From NCBI RefSeq assembly GCF_000260415.1, contig NZ_BACP01000031.1, forward strand, positions 1 to 64,000: 64,000 nt of DNA, in the 5' to 3' direction. The notes below the pieces were generated by a model. That model saw nothing but the letters and a program-made list of their open reading frames with translations, did not search any database and was not told where the DNA came from. The stretch's first letter is position 1. Each line of letters begins with the position of its first letter. The stretch comes from Liquorilactobacillus mali KCTC 3596 = DSM 20444. Its GTDB lineage: Bacteria; Bacillota; Bacilli; Lactobacillales; Lactobacillaceae. This document shows positions 36,959 to 46,058 of this stretch, in pieces. The position numbers and the translations under genes are program-made.

Positions 36959-37366
36959 TTATTTTCTTTTTTTGATCTTGCCATCCCAACGTTCAAAACC
37001 ATTTTTTAATACAAAAATGTCTTTGTATCCGTCTTTATACAGCTTGACCGCTATTCTTGTACTCAAAGACTTGCCTTGATCATACAAATAAACAGGCATA
37101 TCCTTACGAATTGATTCTTTCATAATTTTGAATTGAGTATACGGAACGTTACGTGCTCCCATTATATGACCGGCATCAAAATTATCCTTATCTCTCAAAT
37201 CAATAATCTGCCCAACATGCATCCCTTGTCTGAATTCTTTGTTCTCAAGCAAAGTTGCAACTCGTCTTCCTTGATACCATAAATATAGCTGATTTCCGAT
37301 AATGTAAAGTAGAATTGCAATGGCAATAATATCAATTACAACCCATACTGAAACATTTAATACCAT
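36959..37366 (-). CDS. Membrane-anchored rhodanese-like protein lacking the catalytic cysteine
   Basis: The 135-residue protein has an N-terminal transmembrane helix (about 7-29) and a rhodanese domain (about 45-133; IIDLRDKDNFDAGHIMGARN, 54-73). In the active-site loop YDQGKSLSTR (95-104), aspartate stands where sulfurtransferases carry cysteine, and the protein contains no cysteine at all. It therefore cannot use the usual persulfide chemistry and may be a binding or scaffolding domain. It lies 30 bp after glk, a frequent lactobacillal pairing. Confidence 0.92.
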   Translation of the reverse strand: MVLNVSVWVVIDIIAIAILLYIIGNQLYLWYQGRRVATLLENKEFRQGMHVGQIIDLRDKDNFDAGHIMGARNVPYTQFKIMKESIRKDMPVYLYDQGKSLSTRIAVKLYKDGYKDIFVLKNGFERWDGKIKKRK

Positions 37367-37396
37367 AAACTATCATCCCCTTTTCATTCTAACCTC

Positions 37397-38356
37397 TTAT
37401 TTGAAACGTAATGCTAACGAAGCAGCACCGATAACACCAGCCTCATTTCCTAGTTGTGCTAATTTAAGTTTGGTAGATTTTCTAACCGTTGGGAAAGCAA
37501 ATTCCAGAAAGCATTTTTCCACACGACTTAATAAAAATACTCCAGCTGCAGAAACCCCACCACCAATAATAATAGATGAAGGATTTAATAAGTTTCCAAT
37601 ATTCCCACAAGCCAATCCCAAGTAGTAACAGACACGATCAACGACCATCTTGCCGAGAAGATCATCTTCTTTCGCCAAGTCAAACACAATCTTAGATGTA
37701 ATCTCCTGCCCATCATCTAATGCGCTCTTCAATTTGGAATCTCCCGCAAATTCTTCCGCAAGATCGCGTGCAACTCGCACAACACCAGTTGCTGAAGCAT
37801 ATGTCTCTAAACAGCCATGATTACCGCAAGTGCACAAATATCCATTTGGCTGTACAACCATATGCCCGATTTCACCCGCTGCTCCGAGTCCATGAAGAAG
37901 TTCACCATTAGAAACTAGTCCGCCACCGACACCAGTTCCCAAAGTGATAAATGCAACTTCCTTATCATTTTCACCTGCACCCTTCCATTGCTCACCTAAA
38001 GCAGCAACGTTTGCATCATTATCAATGGCAAAAGATATCTTTGTCTCTTCTTCCACAACCTTTTTTACTTCTTGCGAGGTTTTCCAATTAAGATTATACG
38101 CACCCGTCACGGTTCCTGCTTCTAAATCGACTGTTCCCGGTGATCCCATACCAATACCAAGAAACTGTTCGGGTTCCATACCATATAAATTCAGATGATG
38201 ATTGATAGACTCAACTATATCTGGAACAATGTGTGCACCATCATCAAGAATATTGGTTTCAAAGCTCCATTTTTGTTGAATTTCACCCTTTTCAGTTAAA
38301 ATTGCAAACTTGATTGTTGTACCGCCCAAATCAACACCAATCAATTTTTTGTCCAT
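37397..38356 (-). CDS. glk: Glucokinase, ROK family
   Basis: The 319-residue sugar kinase phosphorylates glucose with ATP. It has the N-terminal phosphate-1 motif GVDLGGTTIKFA, the active-site segment FAIDNDANVAALGE, and the ROK zinc motif GHMVVQPNGYLCTCGNHGC with CxCx4C. ATG at 38356 is used because GGAGGG lies 9 bp upstream. It sits between yqgQ and the rhodanese gene. Confidence 0.97.
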   Translation of the reverse strand: MDKKLIGVDLGGTTIKFAILTEKGEIQQKWSFETNILDDGAHIVPDIVESINHHLNLYGMEPEQFLGIGMGSPGTVDLEAGTVTGAYNLNWKTSQEVKKVVEEETKISFAIDNDANVAALGEQWKGAGENDKEVAFITLGTGVGGGLVSNGELLHGLGAAGEIGHMVVQPNGYLCTCGNHGCLETYASATGVVRVARDLAEEFAGDSKLKSALDDGQEITSKIVFDLAKEDDLLGKMVVDRVCYYLGLACGNIGNLLNPSSIIIGGGVSAAGVFLLSRVEKCFLEFAFPTVRKSTKLKLAQLGNEAGVIGAASLALRFK

Positions 38357-38382
38357 TAAATGTCCCTCCAAAAATTAAACAT

Positions 38383-38583
38383 CTAGTTATTTTCTTCCTC
38401 AACCTTATGTTCACGAGTCAAAATAAGTTTAGCATTCAAAAATGTTTGTTTGTCGATAACTCCAGCTTGGTACAAATTATCAATCTCGAGTGCCATCAGT
38501 TCAATATCCCACAGCCGTTTACCGACATAAACAAAAACCCCAAATTTTTTCAACAGCTGTTGTACGTCGTAAAGTGTCTTCAA
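38383..38583 (-). CDS. yqgQ: YqgQ family protein (DUF910)
   Basis: The 66-residue protein (begins MKTLYDVQQLLKKFGVFVYV) matches the YqgQ family, small three-helix proteins of unknown function, possibly nucleic-acid binding. In Firmicutes it is conserved next to glucokinase and the rhomboid protease, as here. Confidence 0.92.
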   Translation of the reverse strand: MKTLYDVQQLLKKFGVFVYVGKRLWDIELMALEIDNLYQAGVIDKQTFLNAKLILTREHKVEEENN

Positions 38584-38616
38584 AAAAACATCTCCAATTG
38601 ATTATAATAGAAAACT

Positions 38617-39267
38617 TTAATTTTTAAAACCCAAAGTAAACATCATAATACATAGAAATACCAATGCCAAAGTGCTGACAATTCTTTTTGGGAGAGGGAC
38701 ACTGCCTACGCGTGGAACACCAACGCAATATCCCATCAAAAAGCCGCCAACAAGACCACCGATATGTCCTGCCAAATCAACACTTCCATAAAAACCAAAC
38801 ATAATATTCAATACAACAAGTAGCAAAAATTGCCTTCCCATTGCTCTGATATATGGATTACTACTGAATGATTCTCCCATCATCAAATAAATCCCAAATA
38901 GTCCAAACAATGCAGTACTTGCACCTGCAGATAAGGCGTCTGGGTTGAACGCAAAACTTGCAAGATTTCCAGCAATTCCACTCACTAGATAGACAGCTAA
39001 AAAACGGCCGCGACCTAAAATATTTTCAAGTTGAATTCCTACGAAATACAAGGTTATCATGTTCAAAACAATATGTTCAAAACCAATATGCAAGAACATT
39101 GGTGTGATTAAGCGCCACCATTGTCCCGCGACAATAAGTGTATTAACTTTTGCACCAAACTCAACCAGTACCCCCACACTTTGACTACCACCTGCCAAAG
39201 TCATTAAGATAAAGACGAGTACGTTAATGCCTAAAAGTGTATAGGTAACCACAGGTTTCTTTACCAC
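38617..39267 (-). CDS. gluP: Rhomboid family intramembrane serine protease
   Basis: The 216-residue protein has about six transmembrane helices. The catalytic serine is in GASTALFGLFG (near 117) and the histidine in DLAGHIGGLVGG (near 167). WWRLITPMFLHIGFEHIVLN (about 49-68) is the conserved L1-loop region. It would cleave membrane proteins within the bilayer. It lacks the N-terminal cytosolic and C-terminal TPR extensions of B. subtilis GluP. It lies 13 bp after the cycloligase gene. Confidence 0.93.
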   Translation of the reverse strand: MVKKPVVTYTLLGINVLVFILMTLAGGSQSVGVLVEFGAKVNTLIVAGQWWRLITPMFLHIGFEHIVLNMITLYFVGIQLENILGRGRFLAVYLVSGIAGNLASFAFNPDALSAGASTALFGLFGIYLMMGESFSSNPYIRAMGRQFLLLVVLNIMFGFYGSVDLAGHIGGLVGGFLMGYCVGVPRVGSVPLPKRIVSTLALVFLCIMMFTLGFKN

Positions 39268-39279
39268 TATAAATCATCC

Positions 39280-39831
39280 TCACAACGTCAATATTTTTTT
39301 TATCAAAACATCGGTTTCCTCAATTGGCCAGACTGATTTCTCAAAATAACGTGGCTTTTCAGCAAGACTAATTGTTCCACCTTCATAATCGGCTAAAAAA
39401 CGGTCAAAATAACCACCGCCAAAGCCAAGTCGTTCTCCTCTAGAAGAAAATGCTAAGCCTGGGACAATAATTAAGTCGATTTGTTTTTTATCAATTTCTG
39501 TACTTGTCTTCTCAGGTTCTAAGATTCCAAATTTATTCTTCACAACTCTTGTCGTCTTAGTCAACAATTTAAAATTCATCTTTCTTTGCGGTAAAGTGAG
39601 AGGGACACAAACCTTCTTAGATTCTGACCATGCTTGTAAAATTATTGGTTTAGTGTCAATTTCAGAAGGCAAACTTAAAGTCATGCCTATCATATCAGCA
39701 TTGATCCATTCAGAAGAATTAAAAAGCTTCCTGTATAGTAATATTTCTTCTAATTCTTTCTCCCATTCATGCTTTCTTTCTTCAAATATCGCTAATTGTT
39801 CTCTTCTAAATAGTATTTTTTCTTTCATCAT
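39280..39831 (-). CDS. 5-formyltetrahydrofolate cyclo-ligase
   Basis: The 183-residue enzyme converts 5-formyl-THF to methenyl-THF with ATP. The C-terminal signature is clear (DLIIVPGLAFSSRGERLGFG, then GGYFDRFL). The start is either of two adjacent ATGs (39831 or 39828); neither has a strong binding site, only a distant GGGGG. A farther upstream in-frame start would add residues not typical of the family. It follows rpmG and its terminator. Confidence 0.93.
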   Translation of the reverse strand: MMKEKILFRREQLAIFEERKHEWEKELEEILLYRKLFNSSEWINADMIGMTLSLPSEIDTKPIILQAWSESKKVCVPLTLPQRKMNFKLLTKTTRVVKNKFGILEPEKTSTEIDKKQIDLIIVPGLAFSSRGERLGFGGGYFDRFLADYEGGTISLAEKPRYFEKSVWPIEETDVLIKKILTL

Positions 39832-39892
39832 TACTATCGAGTAGCCCCCAAAAAGATTCCATATTAAGAATTTCAAAAGAGTATAACATAAT

Positions 39893-39922
39893 AAAAAACA
39901 ACAGGAAAAAGTTCCTGTTGTT
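39893..39922 (-). terminator. rpmG terminator
   Basis: On the minus strand AACAACAGGAA pairs perfectly with TTCCTGTTGTT and is followed by TTTT. The stem begins within the rpmG stop codon. Confidence 0.9.
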
Positions 39923-40070
39923 ATTTTGTTTCGCGATGTAATGTTACCTTGTTATCACGTGGGCAGAACTTATTCAATTCCAAGCGATCCGGGTTATTAC
40001 GCTTATTCTTACTTGATAGATATGTCCTCTCATGACATTCAGTACATTCCATTGTAATGTGTACACGCAT
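39921..40070 (-). CDS. rpmG: 50S ribosomal protein L33
   Basis: The 49-residue protein starts [20 protein letters not shown] and ends [15 protein letters not shown]. The CxxC pair early on and the single C near the end show a form with only part of the four-cysteine zinc site: three cysteines, with the fourth position replaced (CPRD). L33 is a small 50S protein, and Firmicutes often hold two or three copies. GGAGGTTTAGAAT precedes the ATG. It is very short and easily missed. Confidence 0.93.
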   Translation of the reverse strand: MRVHITMECTECHERTYLSSKNKRNNPDRLELNKFCPRDNKVTLHRETK

Positions 40071-40199
40071 ATTCTAAACCTCCAAACTACGACTTCATTT
40101 CAAAAGGGCAACTAAGCCTCTAACGTAAATATGATACCATCTTTTATACAAACACGCTAGTATTTTTTCGAAAAATGTTAAGGAAATTACCTTGACAGT

Positions 40200-42275
40200 C
40201 TAATTTGTAGTATAGCCGTCACTGGATTGTACATCTTTCCAATATGCTTCATAAATTTCATGCATTGAAGTCATATTAATTGAATCTTCTTCAGACATTC
40301 CTGGAAATGCAATCGCAATTACTACTTGTGGATTTTTAGCAGGTGCATAAGAAACACCACTCAGAGTGGTTGTTTCATTGGTTCCATAATATGTCTGCGC
40401 AGTACCAGTCTTAGCAACTACTTGTGGATTCAAGTCTTCAAGTTTTGTACCAGTTCTCATTGAATTAGAGCCATGAACCACACTCCAAAAACCATTTTTT
40501 ACAACATTCCATTCGGCACTCGTCGCATCTACAACGTTTAAGACATTTGGTGTAAATTGGTACTTAGTCTTACCCAAGCCTCCATTTTTGCTTGTACCTC
40601 GAATAGCCTGTAAAATATGTGGCTGCAGACGATAACCGCCATTTGCAACAGTTGACATATACTGTGCTAACTGAATTGTGGTATACGAATCATAGTTACC
40701 AAACGACAAATCAAGTGCTTTACCAATATCACTCTGTGTCGAAGGACCTTCATATCCAGAAGCTTCCCCTGGAATATCAACTCCAGTCTTTACACCCAAC
40801 CCAAACTGATTGAAATAACCTCTAAGCTTGCTAAAGATTGAAGTAGACATATTCAACGATGCCCCTGACTTATACTGGAATCCTGCTTCACGCATCGCCA
40901 ATTGCATCATATATGAGTTTGAAGAAATTTCCAGTGCATCAGAAGCTGTTAATTGCATATCATTGCTTCCCGAAGAGTTAAACCATGAAGATTTACTTGC
41001 GGTATCTTTCAATTTGATTGGTTGATCAGTAAAAGTATTGCTTGTAGGTGTAATTGCACCGGACATTAAGCCACCCATTACTGTTGCACCTTTAACAACA
41101 GACCCCATAACAAATGATTGGTTGATTGTCCCAAGTGCATTTTCAGAAACCTTACCAGTCTTAATATTACGGCTTACGCCAGCTAAGCCATAAATTGCCC
41201 CCGTATTAGGATTCATTATTACAGCATAAGCACCAGCAAGATAAGGGTTACTTCCTGAAACACTCTTAACTGCACTTTCCATAATATTTTGCACATCTTT
41301 TTGGAATTTTTCATTGATTGTTAAAACAATATTATCACCTTTTTTACCACCATATGTCTTGATTTCTTTAGTGATTTTATTGTTTTGAGTTTCAAGTGTT
41401 GTAACTGATTTTGTCCCCTTTAATACATTTTCATATTCAGATTCAATGTAACTCGAGCCGACACTATCATCTCTTGCGTATCCTTCCGCTAAAAGCTCAC
41501 CCAATTGGTCACTCGGAAGTCCTTGCTTTTTACTCGTTACAGTCCCAATGACACTCTTAACAGAGCTACCATTTGGATAGCTTCTTGCCCAGCTTGTGCC
41601 AATCTTTATACCTGGCATCTGAGAAAGATTTTCTCCGACCTCAGCCATTTCGCTATCACTAACACCTTCATACTTCAAATACACCGTTGAAAGGGCATAT
41701 GCTCCGCTCATCTTCGAATAAACAACTGCTGCTTGTTTTTGTTTACTTGTTAAACTAGCCGCCAACTTGTGCTTTTTTACATAAGCTACCTCGTCTTTGT
41801 AAGCCTCTGTTCCACTTAGACTTGAAAACTTAGATATTTGTTTTTTTAATTTATTATTAACAGCTTTAAGATTTTTTTCGCTCCCAAGGTAGTAATCAGA
41901 TTTCATTGACGTTGTTAATGTACTAGTGTCTATCTTGACATATTTAACGAGTTCATTAGCAATTTGATACATCTGTTTCGAGGTAACAGACAATGGCTTT
42001 GTATATGTAATCGCTCGTGATGCACTATTTGACACTAGTACTTTCCCAGTTGAATCGTAAATCATCCCACGCTGAACACTTCCGGTTTCAGTTTGTGTAT
42101 CTGTACTGCTGATTTCAGATTCAAACTTGGTCCCGTTAACAATTTGGAGATATGCCAACTGCCAAATCAAGGCAGCAAAAAGCAAAAAAACAATAACAAA
42201 AAGAAAATTCAGTCTAAAAGGTGTCTGTGATTTCTTTGTTTGCTTTTTTTTACTTGTCTTTCTAAGAAACTTCAA
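40200..42275 (-). CDS. Class B penicillin-binding protein (peptidoglycan D,D-transpeptidase)
   Basis: The 691-residue protein has a basic cytosolic N-terminus, one transmembrane helix (about 23-45), a dimerisation domain (about 55-310) and a C-terminal transpeptidase domain with SVVK (active serine), an SSNSYM motif and KTGTA. It cross-links peptidoglycan, probably with a SEDS glycosyltransferase, in elongation or division. It resembles the PBP2b/PbpH type; I cannot separate these. It starts with TTG, 7 bp after GTGAGGG. It has no FtsI-type PASTA repeats. Confidence 0.93.
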   Translation of the reverse strand: MKFLRKTSKKKQTKKSQTPFRLNFLFVIVFLLFAALIWQLAYLQIVNGTKFESEISSTDTQTETGSVQRGMIYDSTGKVLVSNSASRAITYTKPLSVTSKQMYQIANELVKYVKIDTSTLTTSMKSDYYLGSEKNLKAVNNKLKKQISKFSSLSGTEAYKDEVAYVKKHKLAASLTSKQKQAAVVYSKMSGAYALSTVYLKYEGVSDSEMAEVGENLSQMPGIKIGTSWARSYPNGSSVKSVIGTVTSKKQGLPSDQLGELLAEGYARDDSVGSSYIESEYENVLKGTKSVTTLETQNNKITKEIKTYGGKKGDNIVLTINEKFQKDVQNIMESAVKSVSGSNPYLAGAYAVIMNPNTGAIYGLAGVSRNIKTGKVSENALGTINQSFVMGSVVKGATVMGGLMSGAITPTSNTFTDQPIKLKDTASKSSWFNSSGSNDMQLTASDALEISSNSYMMQLAMREAGFQYKSGASLNMSTSIFSKLRGYFNQFGLGVKTGVDIPGEASGYEGPSTQSDIGKALDLSFGNYDSYTTIQLAQYMSTVANGGYRLQPHILQAIRGTSKNGGLGKTKYQFTPNVLNVVDATSAEWNVVKNGFWSVVHGSNSMRTGTKLEDLNPQVVAKTGTAQTYYGTNETTTLSGVSYAPAKNPQVVIAIAFPGMSEEDSINMTSMHEIYEAYWKDVQSSDGYTTN

Positions 42276-42483
42276 TTTTTTTCCCTCACAATAAATAATT
42301 AATTAGCCATTTTCTAACACAGGCCTGCCACATAATAGTTCACTTAATAATGTTACCATAAATTAGTCTTGATACTTTATTAATTGTCTAAACTTTAATA
42401 AAAACTACATGCTTTTTTCAACTTTGAATTTTAGTCTGTATTATAATTAGAGATGTTACATAAATCATTATTAGGAGTTTAGC

Positions 42484-45114
42484 ATGAAAATAAGATTAAC
42501 ACACTTTGTTCGCAGTCATTATCCTTTAATAATTAGTTTTTTCTTACCCATCTTTCTAATGGGCGGTTACTTTATCTCACAGGAAATGTTCCCATTTGGT
42601 AAAAGCAGCCTGTTAACTGTTGATTTGGGACAGCAATATATTGATTTTTTCGCATATTTTAGAAGGACCCTTTTGTCAAATCCAAGTGGTTTCTTTTATT
42701 CATTCTCCAAAGAAGTCGGGGGCAATATGATTGGTGAATGGGCATATTACCTCATGAGCCCATTTAATTTATTTTTGCTATTATTTCCCGAGAAGTACTT
42801 AGCAGCGGGAGTCATGCTGATCACGCTCTTAAAGTATGGCTGCGCAGGTTTATCATTCGGCTATTTTTTAAAAAAAATGCGCACACAAGCAGGATTATCG
42901 ATTGTCGCCTTCTCTACTTCTTACTCAATGATGGGTTGGTTTGTTGCCAATCAATTGAATCTGCTATGGTTAGATGCAACAATTTTCTTACCATTAATTG
43001 TTCTAGCGCTTCACAGACTTTTATCAGGCAAGAAAAGTTGGCCTTACATTGTTCTACTAGCCATCATGCTGATCGATAATTATTACATGGGTTACATGAT
43101 CTGCCTCTTTTTAATCTTGTACTTTATTTGGTTTTTGTTCTCAAAAGCACGCGATTTAAAGCAGATTTTCTCGTTAAGCATTCGTTTTATCATTAGCTCG
43201 CTCGTTGCATTGGCAATCTCAATGATTATTTTGTTACCTACAATTGCCTCTTTACTTTCAAGCAAGGGACAATATACTCAAAGCTCTGTGAGCTTAAAAT
43301 TCGAGTATAATGCTTTCAAAATGCTTTCTAAGTTTATTGTTGGTTCCTTCAATTTTCAACAGATGCCTTCCGGTTATCCCAATCTTTTCATTGGTTCTAT
43401 TTTCCTGATTGGATTTATTTTATACTTTGTTGATTCAAAAATCAGCATGCGCGAACGAATTTTATCATTTTTAATCAGTATTTTCTTAGTCTTATCCTTA
43501 TGTTTTGAACCTTTGGATCTATTATGGCATGGTTGGCAATTTCCTGTTTGGTACCCATACCGCTTTTCCTATGTCGTAAGTTTTTGGATGCTTCTGCTAG
43601 CTAGTCGAACTCTCAAAAACTTTATAACCGTGCGTCCTTGGAAGATTTGGCTTAGCTTCATCCTTTATGCTGGCATAATTGCATATTCTTTCATAAATGA
43701 AAAAAAATTTTCCTATGTAACCAATGAAACTCTGATTTTTACAGCAATCTTTGCAACCCTTTCTCTTGCAGTTTTAGCCTTTGCTGTAAATTCAAAATAT
43801 AATAGAGTCAAAATTTTCTTGTTATGTTTGATCAGTGTCGTCGAAATATCAATGAACGCTTATATTTCACTAGGTAATTTGAGTTATCTTACACAAAAAG
43901 ACTATGCAACTCCTACAAAAGCACTCATCAAAGACAGCAACTATCTAAATAGTCTTAAGGACAGCGCCTATCGCACAGGACAGACGTACAGTCGTACTAA
44001 AAATGATGGTTTGGCTAATAATTTAAATACTGGTTCATACTTTAGCTCAGCCCTCGAAAAAAGTATTCCGGACTTCTACGGCATGCTTGGAAATCCTGAT
44101 GGGGATAATTATGTTACTTATTCAAACGGAACGATTATCAGTGATGCTTTATTGAACATGAAGTATTTTATTACACCTATCGACAGTTCACTGTTAAAAA
44201 ACGGTCAACCGCTCTCGTCATTAACCGAGAAACCCGATTTGTCCCGTTATAAGGAGATTAAACAAAATAAGTTAACTCGCATTTATAAAAATAATAACGC
44301 CTTGGGCTATGCTTATCTTGCTAATAACCAGTTAAAGAACTTATCTGTATTCTATGACAACCCTATTGAATACCAAACTGAGTGGCTAAATGACATAAGT
44401 GGCAAGCAAAATAACAAGTACTTTGAGGCACAAAATTTCAATGAAGTTGTATTTCAAAATATTGAACAATCAACTAAATTAACAAATTCTGTTTTCAAAA
44501 AGAAGAATCTTGCAAAATCTGCACAAATAGTTTTTAAATTCACACCTAAAACAAATGACTCATACTATTTGACTCTTGGTTCTGCTTTAGATTCAGACAA
44601 TGCTACGCTGTATTTAAATAACCAACCATTAAAACAATATAGCACTTTCAGGCATACTGTCATAGTCAACGTTGCTAACCATTCAAAGGGGCAAGAAATC
44701 GTACTGACTGCACGTCTGAAAAAATCGTCATTATGGTTGAATAACTTTGTTCTCTATAAAATGAACAATCGTTTGGTACAAAATAAGATTACCCAAATCA
44801 AAAAACATTCGGTCAATCTAAAACAGATTTCATCTCGTAAACTATCTGGAACTTACAATGCTTCCACTAATCATCTTTTAGCTACTACAATTCCTTATAG
44901 TTCTGGATGGACAGTCCGTGTAGATGGAAAGAAAGTTTCAACTTTTAAAATTCAAAATACGTTCCTTGCAGCAAACGTGGCCAAAGGAAAACATTCAATT
45001 ACTTTGACCTTTACACCTCCTCTGTTCGTAACAGGAACCATAATTACACTAATTGGTTTAGCCCTACTGCTATTCATAATTATCTTTGAAAGCAAAAAAA
45101 GACGAAAAGTATAA
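42484..45114 (+). CDS. YfhO family membrane protein
   Basis: The 876-residue protein has about a dozen transmembrane segments over residues 15-460 and one at the C-terminus (about 845-868), with a large extracytoplasmic region between them. It has the YfhO family look (FFLPIFLMGGYFISQEMFPF, LLTVDLGQQYIDFFAYFRR, VDGKKVSTFKIQNTFLA near the end). Members are linked to glycosylation of lipoteichoic acid or other wall polymers in Firmicutes and resemble GT-C enzymes. It stands alone; its stop codon overlaps repeat copy B. Confidence 0.9.
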   Translation: MKIRLTHFVRSHYPLIISFFLPIFLMGGYFISQEMFPFGKSSLLTVDLGQQYIDFFAYFRRTLLSNPSGFFYSFSKEVGGNMIGEWAYYLMSPFNLFLLLFPEKYLAAGVMLITLLKYGCAGLSFGYFLKKMRTQAGLSIVAFSTSYSMMGWFVANQLNLLWLDATIFLPLIVLALHRLLSGKKSWPYIVLLAIMLIDNYYMGYMICLFLILYFIWFLFSKARDLKQIFSLSIRFIISSLVALAISMIILLPTIASLLSSKGQYTQSSVSLKFEYNAFKMLSKFIVGSFNFQQMPSGYPNLFIGSIFLIGFILYFVDSKISMRERILSFLISIFLVLSLCFEPLDLLWHGWQFPVWYPYRFSYVVSFWMLLLASRTLKNFITVRPWKIWLSFILYAGIIAYSFINEKKFSYVTNETLIFTAIFATLSLAVLAFAVNSKYNRVKIFLLCLISVVEISMNAYISLGNLSYLTQKDYATPTKALIKDSNYLNSLKDSAYRTGQTYSRTKNDGLANNLNTGSYFSSALEKSIPDFYGMLGNPDGDNYVTYSNGTIISDALLNMKYFITPIDSSLLKNGQPLSSLTEKPDLSRYKEIKQNKLTRIYKNNNALGYAYLANNQLKNLSVFYDNPIEYQTEWLNDISGKQNNKYFEAQNFNEVVFQNIEQSTKLTNSVFKKKNLAKSAQIVFKFTPKTNDSYYLTLGSALDSDNATLYLNNQPLKQYSTFRHTVIVNVANHSKGQEIVLTARLKKSSLWLNNFVLYKMNNRLVQNKITQIKKHSVNLKQISSRKLSGTYNASTNHLLATTIPYSSGWTVRVDGKKVSTFKIQNTFLAANVAKGKHSITLTFTPPLFVTGTIITLIGLALLLFIIIFESKKRRKV

Positions 45115-45275
45115 CATAAGTCGGTAAGATTTGTGTACTAACACAAAAATATAGCAAGCGATTTGCTATGAATATTCAAGATTAGACAGAAAGTCTAAAC
45201 TCATGAAACACGTTTATCCTAGGTAAATAGAGGGGCCAAGTCAAACGTTAACTTTTGACTTGGCCCCTCATCTCA
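45112..45275 (+). repeat. Dispersed intergenic repeat, copy B
   Basis: It starts inside the yfhO stop codon and runs to the gene at 45282. It shares with copy A, in the same order, ACATAAGTCGGTAA, TTTGCTATGA, GATTAGAC, AACACGTTTATC and AATAGAGG, then the hairpin and CATCTCATGA-like end. The inverted repeat bounding copy A is decayed here. The hairpin arm sequences differ but still pair, suggesting selection on structure. Confidence 0.72.
45230..45269. terminator. Hairpin of repeat copy B between convergent genes
   Basis: GAGGGGCCAAGTCAAA (45230-45245) pairs without mismatch with TTTGACTTGGCCCCTC (45254-45269), a 16-bp stem with an 8-base loop. It lies between convergent yfhO and the TrkA-type gene. 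T-runs are poor on both strands, so termination efficiency is uncertain. Confidence 0.65.
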
Positions 45276-45281
45276 TGATAA

Positions 45282-45947
45282 TCAACTATCCATTAAACTA
45301 TTAAAATAATCAACATCTTTTTGATAACCAACAACTAATAGACTATCTCCCAGTATTAATGCATCACTTGGTGCAGGAGAGATGTCTATTTTTTTATCAT
45401 GCCTAATCGCAATGACGTTAAGTGCATATTTTTTCCTGAATTCAAGTGAAGACAGTGATGCTCCCACAAAGGAATTCTTTGTAATTTTGATTTCAGCGAC
45501 TTTAATATCAGAGGATAAATCAAGGTAGTCCAGCATATTTCGTGAAAGCAGATTTTTCCCAATTCTCGTTCCCATATCTCGTTCTGGATGGACAACTTTG
45601 TCTGCCCCCAACTTTGTCAAAACACGAGCATGGTACTCATTTTGTGCTTTAGCCGTAATATACTTAACTCCTAACTCCTTAACCATTAGTGTTACAAGAA
45701 TGCTGGCCTGGATATCCTCACCAATTGCGATTACGACATGATCAAAATTTCTGATGCCAATCGATTTAAGTGTACTCTCATCCTGTGCGTCTGCAATAAT
45801 AGCTTGTGTCGCAATATCTTTAAAATCATTGATTCGCGCTTCATCTTTATCAATCACCAATACTTCAACACCTGCATTTATTAAGGTTTGACAAACGCTT
45901 GAGCCAAACCTTCCTAACCCAATCACAGCAAAAGTCTGCTTAATCAT
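45282..45947 (-). CDS. TrkA/KtrA-type potassium channel regulator (RCK domains)
   Basis: The 221-residue cytosolic protein has an N-terminal Rossmann RCK domain (GLGRFG at 10-15 and VLVIDKDEARIND) and a C-terminal TrkA-C domain (about 140-221). It gates a K+ transporter in response to nucleotides or c-di-AMP. No membrane subunit (KtrB/KtrD) is in the window, so the partner is elsewhere. ATG at 45947 is chosen from the family start (MIKQTFAVIGLGRFG); AGGAGG lies about 12 bp upstream. A longer frame extends further up without support. Confidence 0.92.
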   Translation of the reverse strand: MIKQTFAVIGLGRFGSSVCQTLINAGVEVLVIDKDEARINDFKDIATQAIIADAQDESTLKSIGIRNFDHVVIAIGEDIQASILVTLMVKELGVKYITAKAQNEYHARVLTKLGADKVVHPERDMGTRIGKNLLSRNMLDYLDLSSDIKVAEIKITKNSFVGASLSSLEFRKKYALNVIAIRHDKKIDISPAPSDALILGDSLLVVGYQKDVDYFNSLMDS

Positions 45948-45967
45948 TCTACTGAAACTCCTCCTTA

Positions 45968-46015
45968 ACAAAAAAAGGACCTGTGACACAAAAATTAATT
46001 CTGTCAAAGCCCTTC
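45968..46015 (-). terminator. Probable apt terminator
   Basis: On the minus strand GGGCTTTGACA can pair imperfectly with TGTCACAGGTCC around an AT-rich loop, followed by TTTTTTT. It separates recJ-apt from the RCK gene. Confidence 0.6.
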
Positions 46016-46058
46016 TTACTGGTAATCCCATATCTGCTAAACACTAAAGTCAATCAAA

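Noticed and set aside
42450-42472. GATGTTACATAAATC ahead of yfhO, similar to the start of the dispersed repeat
   Set aside because: Only about 12 matching bases and no downstream blocks or hairpin; likely chance in AT-rich sequence.
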